Shown here in pieces: positions 1 through 9,279 of a DNA stretch of 64,000 nucleotides. The DNA is from Flavobacterium saccharophilum (lineage in GTDB: Bacteria; Bacteroidota; Bacteroidia; Flavobacteriales; Flavobacteriaceae). Below the pieces are notes generated by a model, which saw nothing but the letters and a program-made list of their open reading frames with translations, ran no database searches and was not told the DNA's origin. Made by a program: the position numbers and the translations under genes. Positions within the stretch are counted from its first letter, which is position 1. Every line of letters begins with the position of its first letter. The stretch is taken from assembly GCF_900142735.1 (NCBI RefSeq), contig NZ_FRBY01000006.1, positions 186,001 to 250,000 of the forward strand, given 5' to 3'.

Positions 1-426
1 TTCTATTAAAACTCGTTTTAGGTTTTCAAAATCGGCTGTACCGACAAAAAAAGTTTTTGTCTTATCTTTTGATTTTAAAAGTATGGCATTTCCAAAATTC
101 ACATTGTACAACCATCCGTGGTTTGTAATTCGAATTCCTAAACCTGTTAACCAATTAACTTTAATCATTTGAATACTTGCAATATCAATATCTTGTATAG
201 ACATTTCTTTTTTAAAAAAACCAAATCCAAAATAAGCAGAAATTTTACTTTCATTCAATGTGATGGTCAGTTTGTGAAAAATGATAAAAATGATAATCAA
301 AAATAAAGCAGGAAAATACAAATTCGTTTTATCCGTAAAAGGATAAATTACTAGTAAAAAAGTAATTATAAAGATTATTAAAATAGAATACGAGAATTGA
401 ACATTTTTGTATTTAAGACCTGGCAT
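1..426 (-). CDS. partial membrane protein, PH-like fold possible
   Basis: An open frame runs leftward from an ATG at 424-426 to the window edge without a stop, so 142 codons are visible and the C-terminus is missing. The protein starts MPGLKYKNVQFSYS. Two hydrophobic segments (about residues 12-28 and 38-52) are separated by a short loop. A soluble part follows with alternating strands (ISAYFGFGFFKKEMSIQDID, later WLTGLGIRITNHGWLYNV). This layout, two membrane helices then a small beta domain, is typical of bacterial PH-like membrane proteins. The assignment is inferred from layout only and the function is unknown. Confidence 0.6.
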   Translation of the reverse strand, partial: MPGLKYKNVQFSYSILIIFIITFLLVIYPFTDKTNLYFPALFLIIIFIIFHKLTITLNESKISAYFGFGFFKKEMSIQDIDIASIQMIKVNWLTGLGIRITNHGWLYNVNFGNAILLKSKDKTKTFFVGTADFENLKRVLIE

Positions 427-655
427 GAATAAATCTTTTAAAGAAGTTACTATTTATCTCTTTATGTAAAGTAGTGGTATTTTGATTTTCATCGTCAGCG
501 CTAGCATTTGAAAACGATTTTTTTTAAGTAGCAAATACTGATACTTGCTTCATAAATTTTTAATGTAACGTCTAAAATTATTAGCTATAAAAATTTCATT
601 CATTCACATCAAATATAACAATTAAACATTTTCAATAATAAGATTTTTCGTGTTT

Positions 656-1315
656 TTAATTGGGCTTCTCCTCTCTTTGTTCTCCCGATTTAATTTGTAT
701 AAAGTCCTCATAATTGGTAAAATACTCCAACCCTAAAACTAAGAGCAGCGAGCTTACATTATATACTTTCTGCATTATGATTGCTAAACCTAAGTAACCA
801 AAACCAAATAGCGTAAAGAAACAGTAAAAAGTCAATAAACAAATAATACAGCAAAATTTAAGAAAATGACGTTTTGACTTTATGATAAATATGGTAATAA
901 TAAATAAACCAAGCAATGTTAAAATGATCGATATTGTTCCGAGGTCATGGAAGGGAGTTGCAATTAAGAAAATAAATAATAGGTTAGCAACGCCTATAAA
1001 TTTTAAAACTTTAGCCCACTGTCTCAAAGGTATTTTTTTTGACATAGTGATAAAAAAAATACCATAACCAACCGAGTGGAATGCCATTCCGATAATTGCC
1101 CAAATCCTGCCCGGGTTTTCTAAACCGTTTATCGCTTTTGCGGCAAATAAATTGCTTACGAAATTTTTTGACCAGTCAAAGCCCACAGAATTTTTGTCAA
1201 GCAATGAGCCTCCTGGATAAAGTAACGATGCTATTACTAACAAAATCACGGAAATGATCAAACATATCAAAACCGAATATTTTTTTATCATTTGCTTAAT
1301 TGTTAAACTTTCCAT
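656..1315 (-). CDS. DUF998-like integral membrane protein
   Basis: A protein of 219 residues with about six hydrophobic segments. A charged N-terminus (MESLTIKQMIKKY) precedes the first helix. The loop after it, YPGGSLLDKNSVGFDWSKNF, and the later TPFHDLG motif resemble DUF998-type membrane proteins, whose function is not established. The C-terminus is charged and cytoplasmic-looking. The ATG at 1313-1315 is the only good start. It stands alone: the neighbour on one side is the partial membrane protein, on the other a terminator that closes the galactan operon. Codon use does not look unusual. Confidence 0.7.
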   Translation of the reverse strand: MESLTIKQMIKKYSVLICLIISVILLVIASLLYPGGSLLDKNSVGFDWSKNFVSNLFAAKAINGLENPGRIWAIIGMAFHSVGYGIFFITMSKKIPLRQWAKVLKFIGVANLLFIFLIATPFHDLGTISIILTLLGLFIITIFIIKSKRHFLKFCCIICLLTFYCFFTLFGFGYLGLAIIMQKVYNVSSLLLVLGLEYFTNYEDFIQIKSGEQREEKPN

Positions 1316-1525
1316 TTGTCAAGTAAATGAGGTGTTTTTTGTATCAAATTATTTTGCAATGGCCTCGAAATTATTTGTATGTGTGATAAAACCTGCCCCT
1401 GCTCCCCGAAATATGCCTCAGTAAAACTACACCTTTCTGAAATCCTTCTGGACTGACTTTATTCCATTTTAGACAAATATAAATTAAAAACAGATACATT
1501 ATAAAGTCGAGAATTTATAAGAAAC

Positions 1526-1562
1526 AAAAAAAATGCGCAAAAGTTATTTGCGCATTTTTTTA
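1526..1562 (-). terminator. intrinsic terminator of the galactan operon
   Basis: The stem AATGCGCAAA (1532-1541) pairs with TTTGCGCATT (1548-1557) around a 6-base loop. A runs precede it and T runs follow it, so it can act in both directions. It lies 36 bases past the stop of the leftward GH2 gene and should end that transcript. Confidence 0.8.
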
Positions 1563-1597
1563 TAAGAACACTGTTTCATAAAACAGCAACTCTAATA

Positions 1598-4036
1598 TTA
1601 AAGTTCTGACTTTAAGTTTACTTTACCTTTCTGAAGCCCTTTACCTGTTACTTCCAATTGGATTGCGCCTGCTGTTTTGACTGCTTTAACCAGGACCACT
1701 AATTTACCACTGAAAAGCTTCATTTTGTTTTCATGGAATATTTCCAGCGAAGTTGCATCACCATTACAAGCGGCTCTGTACGTTGCTGCTCCGGTTACCT
1801 TAAATTGTAATTCATTCACTGCTGTTGGACATGGAATGCCATTTTTATCTACAACTGAAACCGTTACAAAAGAGATATCCTCACCATCAGCTTTGATAAT
1901 TTTGCGATCTGCTTCCAGAACAATTTTATACGGATCTCCAGCGGTTTTAACTTCACTTTCGGCAGCTATTTTTCCATTTGAATCAAATGCTACAACTTTT
2001 ACAGTTCCAGGCTCATATTTCACATCCATCCACATCAAGCGATAGCGGTTTTGTGGAGTAGAATTGTTTTTTTTCTGAACTCCCATGCTTTTTCCGTTTA
2101 CGAAAAGTTCTGCACTATCATAATTTGTGTAAACGAAAACGGGAGTAATTTCTCCTTCTCTTCCTTTCCAGTTCCAATGTGGTAATATATGAAGCGTTTT
2201 ATCCTCCTTATTCCATCTGCTTCTATAAAGATAAAAACGGTCTTTCGGAAGTCCTGCTAAATCTGAAATTCCAAAATAAGAACTTCTTGAAGGCCATTTT
2301 TCATCATAAGGCGTTGGCTCTCCCAAATAATCAAAACCAGTCCAGACAAACTCGCCGATGACCCAAGGTTTGTCATCCTGAAGTACAAAATCTTCATCAG
2401 GAACATTTGACCAGCTGCAAGCTTCTAGATCATACGATGAACTTTGAAAATCATCGTATTGCTTTTCTTTTTGCTGCACAACAGGAAATTTATAAATTCC
2501 TCTTGAACTCACTGTTGAAGCTGTTTCTGAACCCAAAATAAATCCTTGTGGGAATGATTTATAAGCTTCTTCATAAAGATGCACTCTGTAATTCAGCCCA
2601 GGTACATCCAATAAAGATCCAAAACCTGAGGCCATAGTCTGTTTTACCTGATCCATTCCGACAGTTACCGGACGCGTAGGATCTTCTCTATGAAAAACAT
2701 CCTGTAAAAATTTAGCTCTGGTCAGACCTTCAGCTCCATATTGATCCGGAACTTCATTTCCTGAACTCCACATTACAATACAAGGATGGTTTCGTGTGGC
2801 TCTCACTAAATTTACAATATCTTTTTCTGCATATTCTTCAAAAAAGCGATGATAACCGTTTTGTACTTTTGGCTTTGCCCATTCATCAAAACTTTCAGCC
2901 AGAAACATAAATCCCATTTCGTCAGCCAATTCAAGCTGTTCAAAAGAGGGCATATTATGAGAACTTCTGATTGCGTTACATCCCATGTCTTTCAAAATCG
3001 TAAGCTGTCTTCGAAGTGCCGCTTTATTTACCGCAGCACCAAGAGGCCCAAGGTCATGATGAAGACAAACGCCTTTAAATTTCGTCACTTTTCCGTTAAG
3101 GCTAAATCCTTTATTAGGTTCGTATTTGATTGATCTAATTCCGAATTTTATACTTTGTTCGTCTTTTAAAGTTCCATCAGCGGCGTACAATTTTGTTATT
3201 GCTGTATACAAATATGGCGTTTCAGGACTCCATAAATGAGGTATGGCAACAGCAATACTTTGATGAAATTTTCCGTCTTTCATTTCTGTAGCTTTCTGTG
3301 TTGCTACTACATTATTGTCCGCATCTTTTATTTGGGTTATCATTGACACATTATTGCCCTTAACCTCAGCTTTAAGATCAACAACAGCGGTATTTTCTTT
3401 GATGTCGGGAGTTGTAATAAAGGTTCCCCACTGTACAAAGTTTTCTTCTTCTTTTACGACAATACTCACTTTTCTGTATAAACCTGCTCCGGGATACCAT
3501 CTTGAAGAAAACGGCATATTGGTTAATTTTACAGCCAATACATTTTCTGAACCAGCAAGGAGATCATTGGTAATATCAATGATAAAATAACTGTATCCAT
3601 AACCCCATTCTCCTACCTTTTTTCCATTTAAATAAACCTGAGGTTCGCTCATGGCGCCCTCAAAAATAAGAAGCGCTTTTTTTCCTTTTTTAAATTCGGG
3701 AATGGAAAATGTGTTGCGATACCAGCCTGTACCAATATGTGGCAGCGCACCGGTACGACCTGTTTTTTCGGTTGGAATTGTTTCTCCATTTTGTTCAATT
3801 GCCGAAACTTGTTTGTCCCATTCTTTATCAAAAGGTCCATAAATAGCCCAATCGTGAGGTACGCTCACTTTTTCCCATTTGGAAGCATCGAATTTTACTG
3901 AAGATGCTTCTTCTTTCACTTCTTTAGAAAAACGCCAGTTATCTTTTAAAATAACGGTAGTGGATTGTGACCTCATTTCTCCGGAAGAAAAAATTAGTAG
4001 AAATAAGAATACTATTGATTTAAAAATTGATTTCAT
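1598..4036 (-). CDS. GH2 beta-galactosidase, secreted
   Basis: This enzyme should remove terminal beta-linked galactose from galacto-oligosaccharides. It has 812 residues: a signal peptide (about 1-23, ending before QSTTV), a GH2 sugar-binding beta sandwich (about 25-195), an immunoglobulin-like domain (about 200-300), a TIM barrel (about 300-600) and C-terminal beta domains of the DUF4982 type. The expected acid/base Glu is Glu428 in SSGNEVP, and the expected nucleophile is Glu504 in LGSETAST. No lipobox is visible, so a periplasmic location is likely. It is the last gene of the galactan operon, 283 bases after the first GH53 gene, with a palindromic repeat in the gap. GH2 also covers other activities; the GH53 and SusCD neighbours make beta-galactosidase the best reading. 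Confidence 0.88.
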   Translation of the reverse strand: MKSIFKSIVFLFLLIFSSGEMRSQSTTVILKDNWRFSKEVKEEASSVKFDASKWEKVSVPHDWAIYGPFDKEWDKQVSAIEQNGETIPTEKTGRTGALPHIGTGWYRNTFSIPEFKKGKKALLIFEGAMSEPQVYLNGKKVGEWGYGYSYFIIDITNDLLAGSENVLAVKLTNMPFSSRWYPGAGLYRKVSIVVKEEENFVQWGTFITTPDIKENTAVVDLKAEVKGNNVSMITQIKDADNNVVATQKATEMKDGKFHQSIAVAIPHLWSPETPYLYTAITKLYAADGTLKDEQSIKFGIRSIKYEPNKGFSLNGKVTKFKGVCLHHDLGPLGAAVNKAALRRQLTILKDMGCNAIRSSHNMPSFEQLELADEMGFMFLAESFDEWAKPKVQNGYHRFFEEYAEKDIVNLVRATRNHPCIVMWSSGNEVPDQYGAEGLTRAKFLQDVFHREDPTRPVTVGMDQVKQTMASGFGSLLDVPGLNYRVHLYEEAYKSFPQGFILGSETASTVSSRGIYKFPVVQQKEKQYDDFQSSSYDLEACSWSNVPDEDFVLQDDKPWVIGEFVWTGFDYLGEPTPYDEKWPSRSSYFGISDLAGLPKDRFYLYRSRWNKEDKTLHILPHWNWKGREGEITPVFVYTNYDSAELFVNGKSMGVQKKNNSTPQNRYRLMWMDVKYEPGTVKVVAFDSNGKIAAESEVKTAGDPYKIVLEADRKIIKADGEDISFVTVSVVDKNGIPCPTAVNELQFKVTGAATYRAACNGDATSLEIFHENKMKLFSGKLVVLVKAVKTAGAIQLEVTGKGLQKGKVNLKSEL

Positions 4037-4122
4037 TTTGATTTTGTTCTCTTACTATCAAGAAACTACGTTTTTAAAGATTAAATCTCCTAACTCGTTG
4101 GAGGTAATGCATTAAAATTTAA

Positions 4123-4264
4123 TTAAACACATAGAAACATAGATTTTATGATTTTGAAAAAAGAAAATCAAAAAGAAACTCGTTTCTCACACATAGCTAT
4201 GTGTGTTAATGCAAGTGAAACGCCTTTTTTTGAATCCAATATGCTACATCCTATGTCTTAAAAA
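4123..4264. repeat. CACATAG-word palindromic intergenic repeat
   Basis: The gap between GH53 and GH2 carries the word run TTAAACACATAGAAACATAG at 4123-4142 and a perfect 18-base palindrome CACACATAGCTATGTGTG at 4189-4206. A right end with CCTATGTCTTAA lies at 4251-4262, roughly complementary to the left word. No open frame fits. It looks like a dispersed non-coding palindrome inserted inside the operon. Confidence 0.55.
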
Positions 4265-4319
4265 TAATTACACCTAATGGGTTAACTTAGTTTCTTAATG
4301 GCAAAATTTAATTGTTTAT

Positions 4320-5351
4320 TTAATTTTTGAAAGCATCCAATGCCGGTGATGGTTTTCCATCAGGAAGCCAGGCGTTTAACTGATAACCACTCCAGCTTTT
4401 TTCGCCTTGTGGTTCCCAATAAATAACACCTAATCCTTTGTTATCAGGTACACTTTTTACGGCTTTTATTGTGGCTTCAAGCATTTCTTTGGTGTTTTGT
4501 ACTTGTTCAAAGTCACCACCAACTTCGACTACCATCACTTCTTTGTTATAGCGGGAGGCCATGTCTTTTAGATTATTTTCTAAATCTAAAATGGTGCTTT
4601 GATAATCGGTTTTGATCCAGTACGGATAATACGACAAACCAATTACATCATATTTTACCTTATTTTCAGTCGCTTTATCAAAAAACCATCTGAATTTTTC
4701 ACTTTTATTTCCTTCGTCTAAATGAACGATTACTTTAATTTTTGGGTCGATGGCTTTTGTTGCTTCGTATCCTTTATCTAATAATTGTGCCAACTGATTA
4801 AAATTGTCTGTGTGTCCTTCCGGCCAAAGCATGCCACTTGGAATTTCATTTCCAACCTGAACCCATTCCGGCGTTACTCCTGCTTTTTTCAACAGTTTTA
4901 GAACATCGTAGGTATGTTGATACACATCGGTTAGCAATTCCGGAAAAGAATGTTTTGCCCATGCAGCAGGTTTATTTTGTTTGCCGGGATCTGCCCAGGA
5001 ATCGCTGTAATGAAAATCGATCATAATACGCATTCCCATTTTTTGAGCTCGAACTGCCATGACAACCGTTTCTTCAGGGCTGCAGTGTCCGCTAGCTTTA
5101 TCATCATTGGGATTTACCCAAACACGTAACCTAATGGTATTTATTCCGCGATCTTTTAATAGTTGCAGACAGTCTTTTTCAGAACCTTCTGCATCATAAA
5201 ATTTATAGCCGGTTGCTTCCATTTGGGGCAGCCAGCCAACATCTGCTCCTTTTGAAAAGGAGTTTTTTTCGCTAATCATTTTTGATTTACAAGAAGTAAA
5301 TCCAAATATAATTAACATCAAAAAGGATACAATTTTAAGTGATTTTTTCAT
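4320..5351 (-). CDS. GH53 endo-beta-1,4-galactanase, lipoprotein (first copy)
   Basis: Glycoside hydrolase family 53 cuts beta-1,4-galactan internally. This copy has 343 residues with a lipoprotein signal (FGFTSC, Cys21), so it is probably membrane-anchored. The GH53 start motif GADVGWLPQMEATG is at about 35-48, HYSDSWADP at about 114-122. The acid/base is Glu169 in QVGNEIPSG and the likely nucleophile is Glu276 in MVVEVGGDF. The sequence around Glu276 differs from the ETAYP form in the neighbouring copy, so the two belong to different subgroups. The gene ends in ALDAFKN with no extra domain. Only 5 bases separate it from the upstream GH53 gene, so they are surely cotranscribed. Confidence 0.9.
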   Translation of the reverse strand: MKKSLKIVSFLMLIIFGFTSCKSKMISEKNSFSKGADVGWLPQMEATGYKFYDAEGSEKDCLQLLKDRGINTIRLRVWVNPNDDKASGHCSPEETVVMAVRAQKMGMRIMIDFHYSDSWADPGKQNKPAAWAKHSFPELLTDVYQHTYDVLKLLKKAGVTPEWVQVGNEIPSGMLWPEGHTDNFNQLAQLLDKGYEATKAIDPKIKVIVHLDEGNKSEKFRWFFDKATENKVKYDVIGLSYYPYWIKTDYQSTILDLENNLKDMASRYNKEVMVVEVGGDFEQVQNTKEMLEATIKAVKSVPDNKGLGVIYWEPQGEKSWSGYQLNAWLPDGKPSPALDAFKN

Positions 5352-5356
5352 GTGTC

Positions 5357-6454
5357 TTAGTCTTTACTAAAAGCTTGCATTACAGATAGGGCGTTATTAT
5401 CAAAACTATACAATGCCTGATTTTCGAAAGTAGAACCACTTGCCGATTGTGGCCCTTTAAAAGCAACCCATTCTCCGCCCCAGTACGCAAATCCTTGTCC
5501 AAATTCTGATATTTTTACGATGTTTTTAATATCCATAACAAAAGTTCTTTGTCCTGTTGGCGTTGCCGGATATCCAGGCACTAACTGATCGTTTGTTCCT
5601 ACAATATTATTCGTCTGGTCATTGTACAATAGGGTAAAAGGATAAGCAGTTTCTGCAATCAACACTTTTTTACTGAATTTCTTTCCTAAAGCATCAATGG
5701 TATTTTTTACTACTGTTAAATCTTTACCATGCCAAACAGGATAATAGGATAACCCAATATAATCGTAATCAATACTTTTCATTTTGGTAAAAAACCAATC
5801 AGTAGCATCACCATCTACACCTGCATAATGAATCATTATTTTGGTGTTTGGTGCTTTACTGCGAACTGTTGCGCTTGCAGCATTTAATAAAGCGATACAT
5901 TGTTGTTCGTTACTGATTAGATTTCCTTGTGGCCATAATAATCCACTATTGATTTCATTCCCAATTTGAATAATATCCGGATTGATTTCCGTAATTATTG
6001 TAGCGGTATAATCAGCAACTGCTGTTTTTAAATCGGTAAAAGATAAGTTTTTCCATTCTTCAGGAATAGTTTGAATGGCTGGATCGGCCCAATTATCAGA
6101 ATAGTGAACGGTAAGCCAAACTCTTAAACCGGCTTGCCTTGCTTTTTGAGCCAATTGTTTTACTTCACTTAGACCAGAACGGCCATTTACAGGATTTTTC
6201 CATACACGCATTCGGACAGTATTACAACCTGCATTTTTTAGTGTGGTAAGCATTCCTTCGGCTTTGCCGTTGCTGTAAAATTTAGTTCCTAAAGATTCCA
6301 TTTGAGGAAGAAAAGAAACATCTGATGCCCTGATAAAAGTATCTGTCGCATCTGGTGGGTTAACCGCTTCTGTGTCTGCAGCATCATTACTAGAACATGA
6401 AAATTGAATTGCAGTTATAGCAAGTAACCCAAGGATTTTTATATATTTTCTCAT
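5357..6454 (-). CDS. GH53 endo-beta-1,4-galactanase, lipoprotein (second copy)
   Basis: A second GH53 enzyme of 365 residues. The lipoprotein signal ends at Cys20 (IQFSC), followed by SSNDAADTE. An acidic stretch right after the lipid Cys is the kind of signal that exports lipoproteins to the cell surface in Bacteroidetes. Key motifs are SDVSFLPQMESLG (about 44-56), HYSDNWADP (about 117-125), acid/base Glu167 in QIGNEINSG and nucleophile Glu268 in LIAETAYPF. It is slightly longer than its neighbour because of a loop after the nucleophile (NDQTNNIVGTNDQ). It is probably the surface endo-enzyme that makes chains for SusCD, while the other copy may be periplasmic. That split is inferred. Confidence 0.9.
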   Translation of the reverse strand: MRKYIKILGLLAITAIQFSCSSNDAADTEAVNPPDATDTFIRASDVSFLPQMESLGTKFYSNGKAEGMLTTLKNAGCNTVRMRVWKNPVNGRSGLSEVKQLAQKARQAGLRVWLTVHYSDNWADPAIQTIPEEWKNLSFTDLKTAVADYTATIITEINPDIIQIGNEINSGLLWPQGNLISNEQQCIALLNAASATVRSKAPNTKIMIHYAGVDGDATDWFFTKMKSIDYDYIGLSYYPVWHGKDLTVVKNTIDALGKKFSKKVLIAETAYPFTLLYNDQTNNIVGTNDQLVPGYPATPTGQRTFVMDIKNIVKISEFGQGFAYWGGEWVAFKGPQSASGSTFENQALYSFDNNALSVMQAFSKD

Positions 6455-6510
6455 GGTATGAGTTATAATTAGTAGAGTTTTGAATTTAAAAGTAAGTTCT
6501 TTTTAATGCA

Positions 6511-6557
6511 AAGAAGAAGCCTCAAAATAAGCTTATGAGGCTTCTCTTCTTTTTTAA
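6511..6557 (-). promoter_or_regulatory. hairpin between transport and enzyme genes
   Basis: AGAAGCCTCA (6515-6524) pairs perfectly with TGAGGCTTCT (6536-6545), flanked by AAGA and CTTCTTTTTT. It lies between the susE-like stop and the first GH53 start in the leftward operon. In that direction only TTCTTCTTT follows the stem, so termination would be partial. It could lower expression of the enzymes relative to SusCDE or protect the upstream RNA end. Confidence 0.55.
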
Positions 6558-6562
6558 TTCAA

Positions 6563-7630
6563 TTATGGAGTTGCGATAAACATATAACGTCCATCTAAGT
6601 CATTGAACCAGATTTCATATTTTCCAGCCTCAACAATAATATCTCCGCCATTATCACCCCAACTAACATCCCAGCTATTGTTTGCTTTGAATTTCATTTT
6701 TCCGGCTTTTAAAGTTTGAGTAACTTTCCAGATATGGGCATCAAAATCAGATTTCACTAAAGGTACTTCTGTGTTCCAACCGGTATCATCGCCTGTTAAT
6801 ACAGAACCAGTTAGACCAATTGTTGCGTACGTTGTCATTGGCCCTGTATAAGGCTCTATTTTATAAGTTAGTTCTTCAAGATTAATTTCAAAACTATAAT
6901 AACCTGAAGCTGTCGTTGGGAATACACCCGGATCAGGATCGCTTTCTGTTGCTCTGTATTGTACTTTAGCACCATTTGTTCCATAAGCTGGAGCCCAGAA
7001 ACCAATTTGCTCAATTAATTTGAAACCATCTTTATTAAAATATCCTGTGTAATAGAACTTTGCAGTTTCTTTTGTATCTCTGTAAATTGGCATGTTATTG
7101 CTCGTTACACTCCATCCCGCAGCAGTACCAGGTCCTACTAAAAACAAATCAATTTTAGGGAATACACCTCTGTAAGGAGTCAATGCAATCGTAATTGGTG
7201 TAGAAAGTTTTGGTTCTGAAAGTGTTGTTCCAACCGTTGATTTAATTCTAACATCGATTGTTCCTTCAACATCAGGCGTAAGACCCAATTCAAGTGCTTT
7301 TGCATTAAGCTCCGCAACTGAAATAGACGCATGTGTACTTGTAGAAGTTGTAATATCTATCGGCGCTGCAAACTCAGTATTACTGGCTGCAAACTGTACG
7401 GTATAGGTAACTATTGTAGGTGTTCCGTAACTTACTTTTTCCCAGGTAAAAGTGAGGGCAGTGTTGTTAGGTGTGTCTTTATTCAAAATAGTCGAAGAAC
7501 CATTTTCAGGTGTAATGATTGCAAAAGCCGCTTCCTGAGGCTCTAAGATCATCAAATCTGTTTCGTTTTCACAAGACCAAAGTCCTGTAACTAAAGCAAT
7601 CGCTATAAAAATTTTATATATGTGTTTCAT
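6563..7630 (-). CDS. SusE-like surface glycan-binding lipoprotein
   Basis: A 355-residue outer membrane lipoprotein (VTGLWSC, Cys20, then ENETDLM with acidic residues that favour surface export). Residues about 25-150 form a SusE N-terminal fibronectin-like domain (ITPENGSSTILNK ... LTFTWEKVSYG). The rest forms one or two beta-sandwich starch-binding-like modules (FLVGPGTAAGW, IGLTGSVLTGDDTGWN), ending in DLDGRYMFIATP. It sits 31 bases after susD, the usual place for SusE/SGBP proteins. It should hold galactan at the surface; the ligand is inferred from the locus. Confidence 0.85.
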   Translation of the reverse strand: MKHIYKIFIAIALVTGLWSCENETDLMILEPQEAAFAIITPENGSSTILNKDTPNNTALTFTWEKVSYGTPTIVTYTVQFAASNTEFAAPIDITTSTSTHASISVAELNAKALELGLTPDVEGTIDVRIKSTVGTTLSEPKLSTPITIALTPYRGVFPKIDLFLVGPGTAAGWSVTSNNMPIYRDTKETAKFYYTGYFNKDGFKLIEQIGFWAPAYGTNGAKVQYRATESDPDPGVFPTTASGYYSFEINLEELTYKIEPYTGPMTTYATIGLTGSVLTGDDTGWNTEVPLVKSDFDAHIWKVTQTLKAGKMKFKANNSWDVSWGDNGGDIIVEAGKYEIWFNDLDGRYMFIATP

Positions 7631-7661
7631 TTTTCGTATCGTTTATGTTTTAAAAAAAATT

Positions 7662-9269
7662 TTAGTAACCCGTATTTTGAGTTAGATTTCTATTGGCTCC
7701 CAATGATCCTTCCGGAATAGGGAAAACACTCATATAAGAAGGAATAGAGATTCCTTTTGAAGAATTTCCTTTCCACGCCCAATTGTAAGATCCTCCGGTA
7801 TATTTTCCAAAACGAATTAAATCTTGTCTTCGGTGTGCTTCCCAGTGTAATTCGCGTGCTCTTTCATCAATTAAAAAATCAAGAGTTAATTCGCTTTGCG
7901 CAATGTTTCCAACAGTCGAATTACTATTAGCTCTTTGTCTTAAAGCATTTACATAATTTAATGCCTGAGTAGTTGTTCCATTTCCGCCTCTTAAAGTCGC
8001 TTCTGCATACATTAAATACACATCCGCTAATCTGAATAATGGAAAATCAGTATCAGCATAAGTAGAACTTATTCCGTTCACTCCTGTAGACGTTTTATTA
8101 GAAAATTTAGATAAAATATAGCCTTGTGTTTTTACACCAATATCTTCAATATCAATAGATCTTTGTTTTCCGGGATCACCCTGAACACCTTTTCCTATTG
8201 TATTTCTGGTATCCTGACTGAATTTTGTTCCGTCAAATTTTTGAGCAAATTCTTTTCTGATTCTAAGTGCTCCTGTCCAGCCACCAATTCCAAAGTCGGC
8301 ACCATTATTTTCCCATGCCCCAATTTGCCCGTTTGTTAAAACAGTTGTTGCTCCCCAGTTTTGAGAAACTGCTCCATCTGACTGGATTCCGAAAATAATT
8401 TCTGCAGAGGTATTGTTATCTGCTTTAAAGTTGTCCAGGTATTTTGGTTTCAAAGTATAACCGCCTGCAATAACTTCATTACACATTGTAATACAATCAT
8501 CAAAACGATCCGCCTGAATGTAAACCTCAGCATTCAAATACATTTTTGCCAAAATCATACGTGCCATAGATTGGTCTAAACGTCCGTATTCATTTGTTCT
8601 GGCCGCTTTTAAATCTGGTAAAACAGCTTTAAGTTCCGTTTCAACAAAATCAAATAATTGTTTTCTGTTAAACTCAGGTCCTGTAAAATTTATTGGATCA
8701 TTTTCAGTATACATTGGTGCTTTTCCAAATAAATCCATCATGTTATAATAAGCGTACGCTCTTAAAACACGAACTTCCTGGCGGTAAAGTGCTATATCAG
8801 CCAAAGTTGCAGTATTAGTAATACCTCTTGAACTTAACTTTTCTGGTGTACTCTGACGCAAAAATTCATTTGCATAAGAAACAGAAACCATCGCTCTGCT
8901 AAACATTCCTAAAATAACAGGATTTGCGGCTGTCCAGATATTACGTTGTAATTCTGCCGTTCCTCCATCATTTTCATAACTCCAAACCAATTCGTCCGTA
9001 GTTAATTCCTGCAAGTACAATAAACATCTTGTAAACTGGCTCGTTCCTGCATCTACACCTTCAAGCGATGAATTATCAGGGCCCAATACTCCCGTTAAAG
9101 TTAGATTTCCGTATACTCCTGCAAATGCTTTTTTGTATCCGTCAGGTGTAGAAAATAGTACATCAGAAGAGAGAACGTCGTCATCTTCAGAGACTACGTT
9201 TAAGTCATCTGTACAAGAATGAAAAACGGTAGTCAATGCTAAAATTGTTATTAAAATATATTTTTTCAT
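7662..9269 (-). CDS. SusD-family glycan-binding lipoprotein
   Basis: SusD proteins form the lid on the SusC channel and bind oligosaccharides. I choose the ATG at 9267-9269 (MKKYILITILALTTVFHSC), giving 535 residues and a lipobox Cys18; a start further up would put extra residues before a normal signal and overlap susC. SusD/RagB features are present: CTDDLN after the lipid Cys, YADTDFPLFRLADVYLMYAE, and ERARELHWEAHRRQDLIRFG near the C-terminus. The start lies 10 bases after the susC stop. The SusD partner is specific to the adjacent SusC. Confidence 0.93.
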   Translation of the reverse strand: MKKYILITILALTTVFHSCTDDLNVVSEDDDVLSSDVLFSTPDGYKKAFAGVYGNLTLTGVLGPDNSSLEGVDAGTSQFTRCLLYLQELTTDELVWSYENDGGTAELQRNIWTAANPVILGMFSRAMVSVSYANEFLRQSTPEKLSSRGITNTATLADIALYRQEVRVLRAYAYYNMMDLFGKAPMYTENDPINFTGPEFNRKQLFDFVETELKAVLPDLKAARTNEYGRLDQSMARMILAKMYLNAEVYIQADRFDDCITMCNEVIAGGYTLKPKYLDNFKADNNTSAEIIFGIQSDGAVSQNWGATTVLTNGQIGAWENNGADFGIGGWTGALRIRKEFAQKFDGTKFSQDTRNTIGKGVQGDPGKQRSIDIEDIGVKTQGYILSKFSNKTSTGVNGISSTYADTDFPLFRLADVYLMYAEATLRGGNGTTTQALNYVNALRQRANSNSTVGNIAQSELTLDFLIDERARELHWEAHRRQDLIRFGKYTGGSYNWAWKGNSSKGISIPSYMSVFPIPEGSLGANRNLTQNTGY

Positions 9270-9279
9270 CTTTTCGCTA

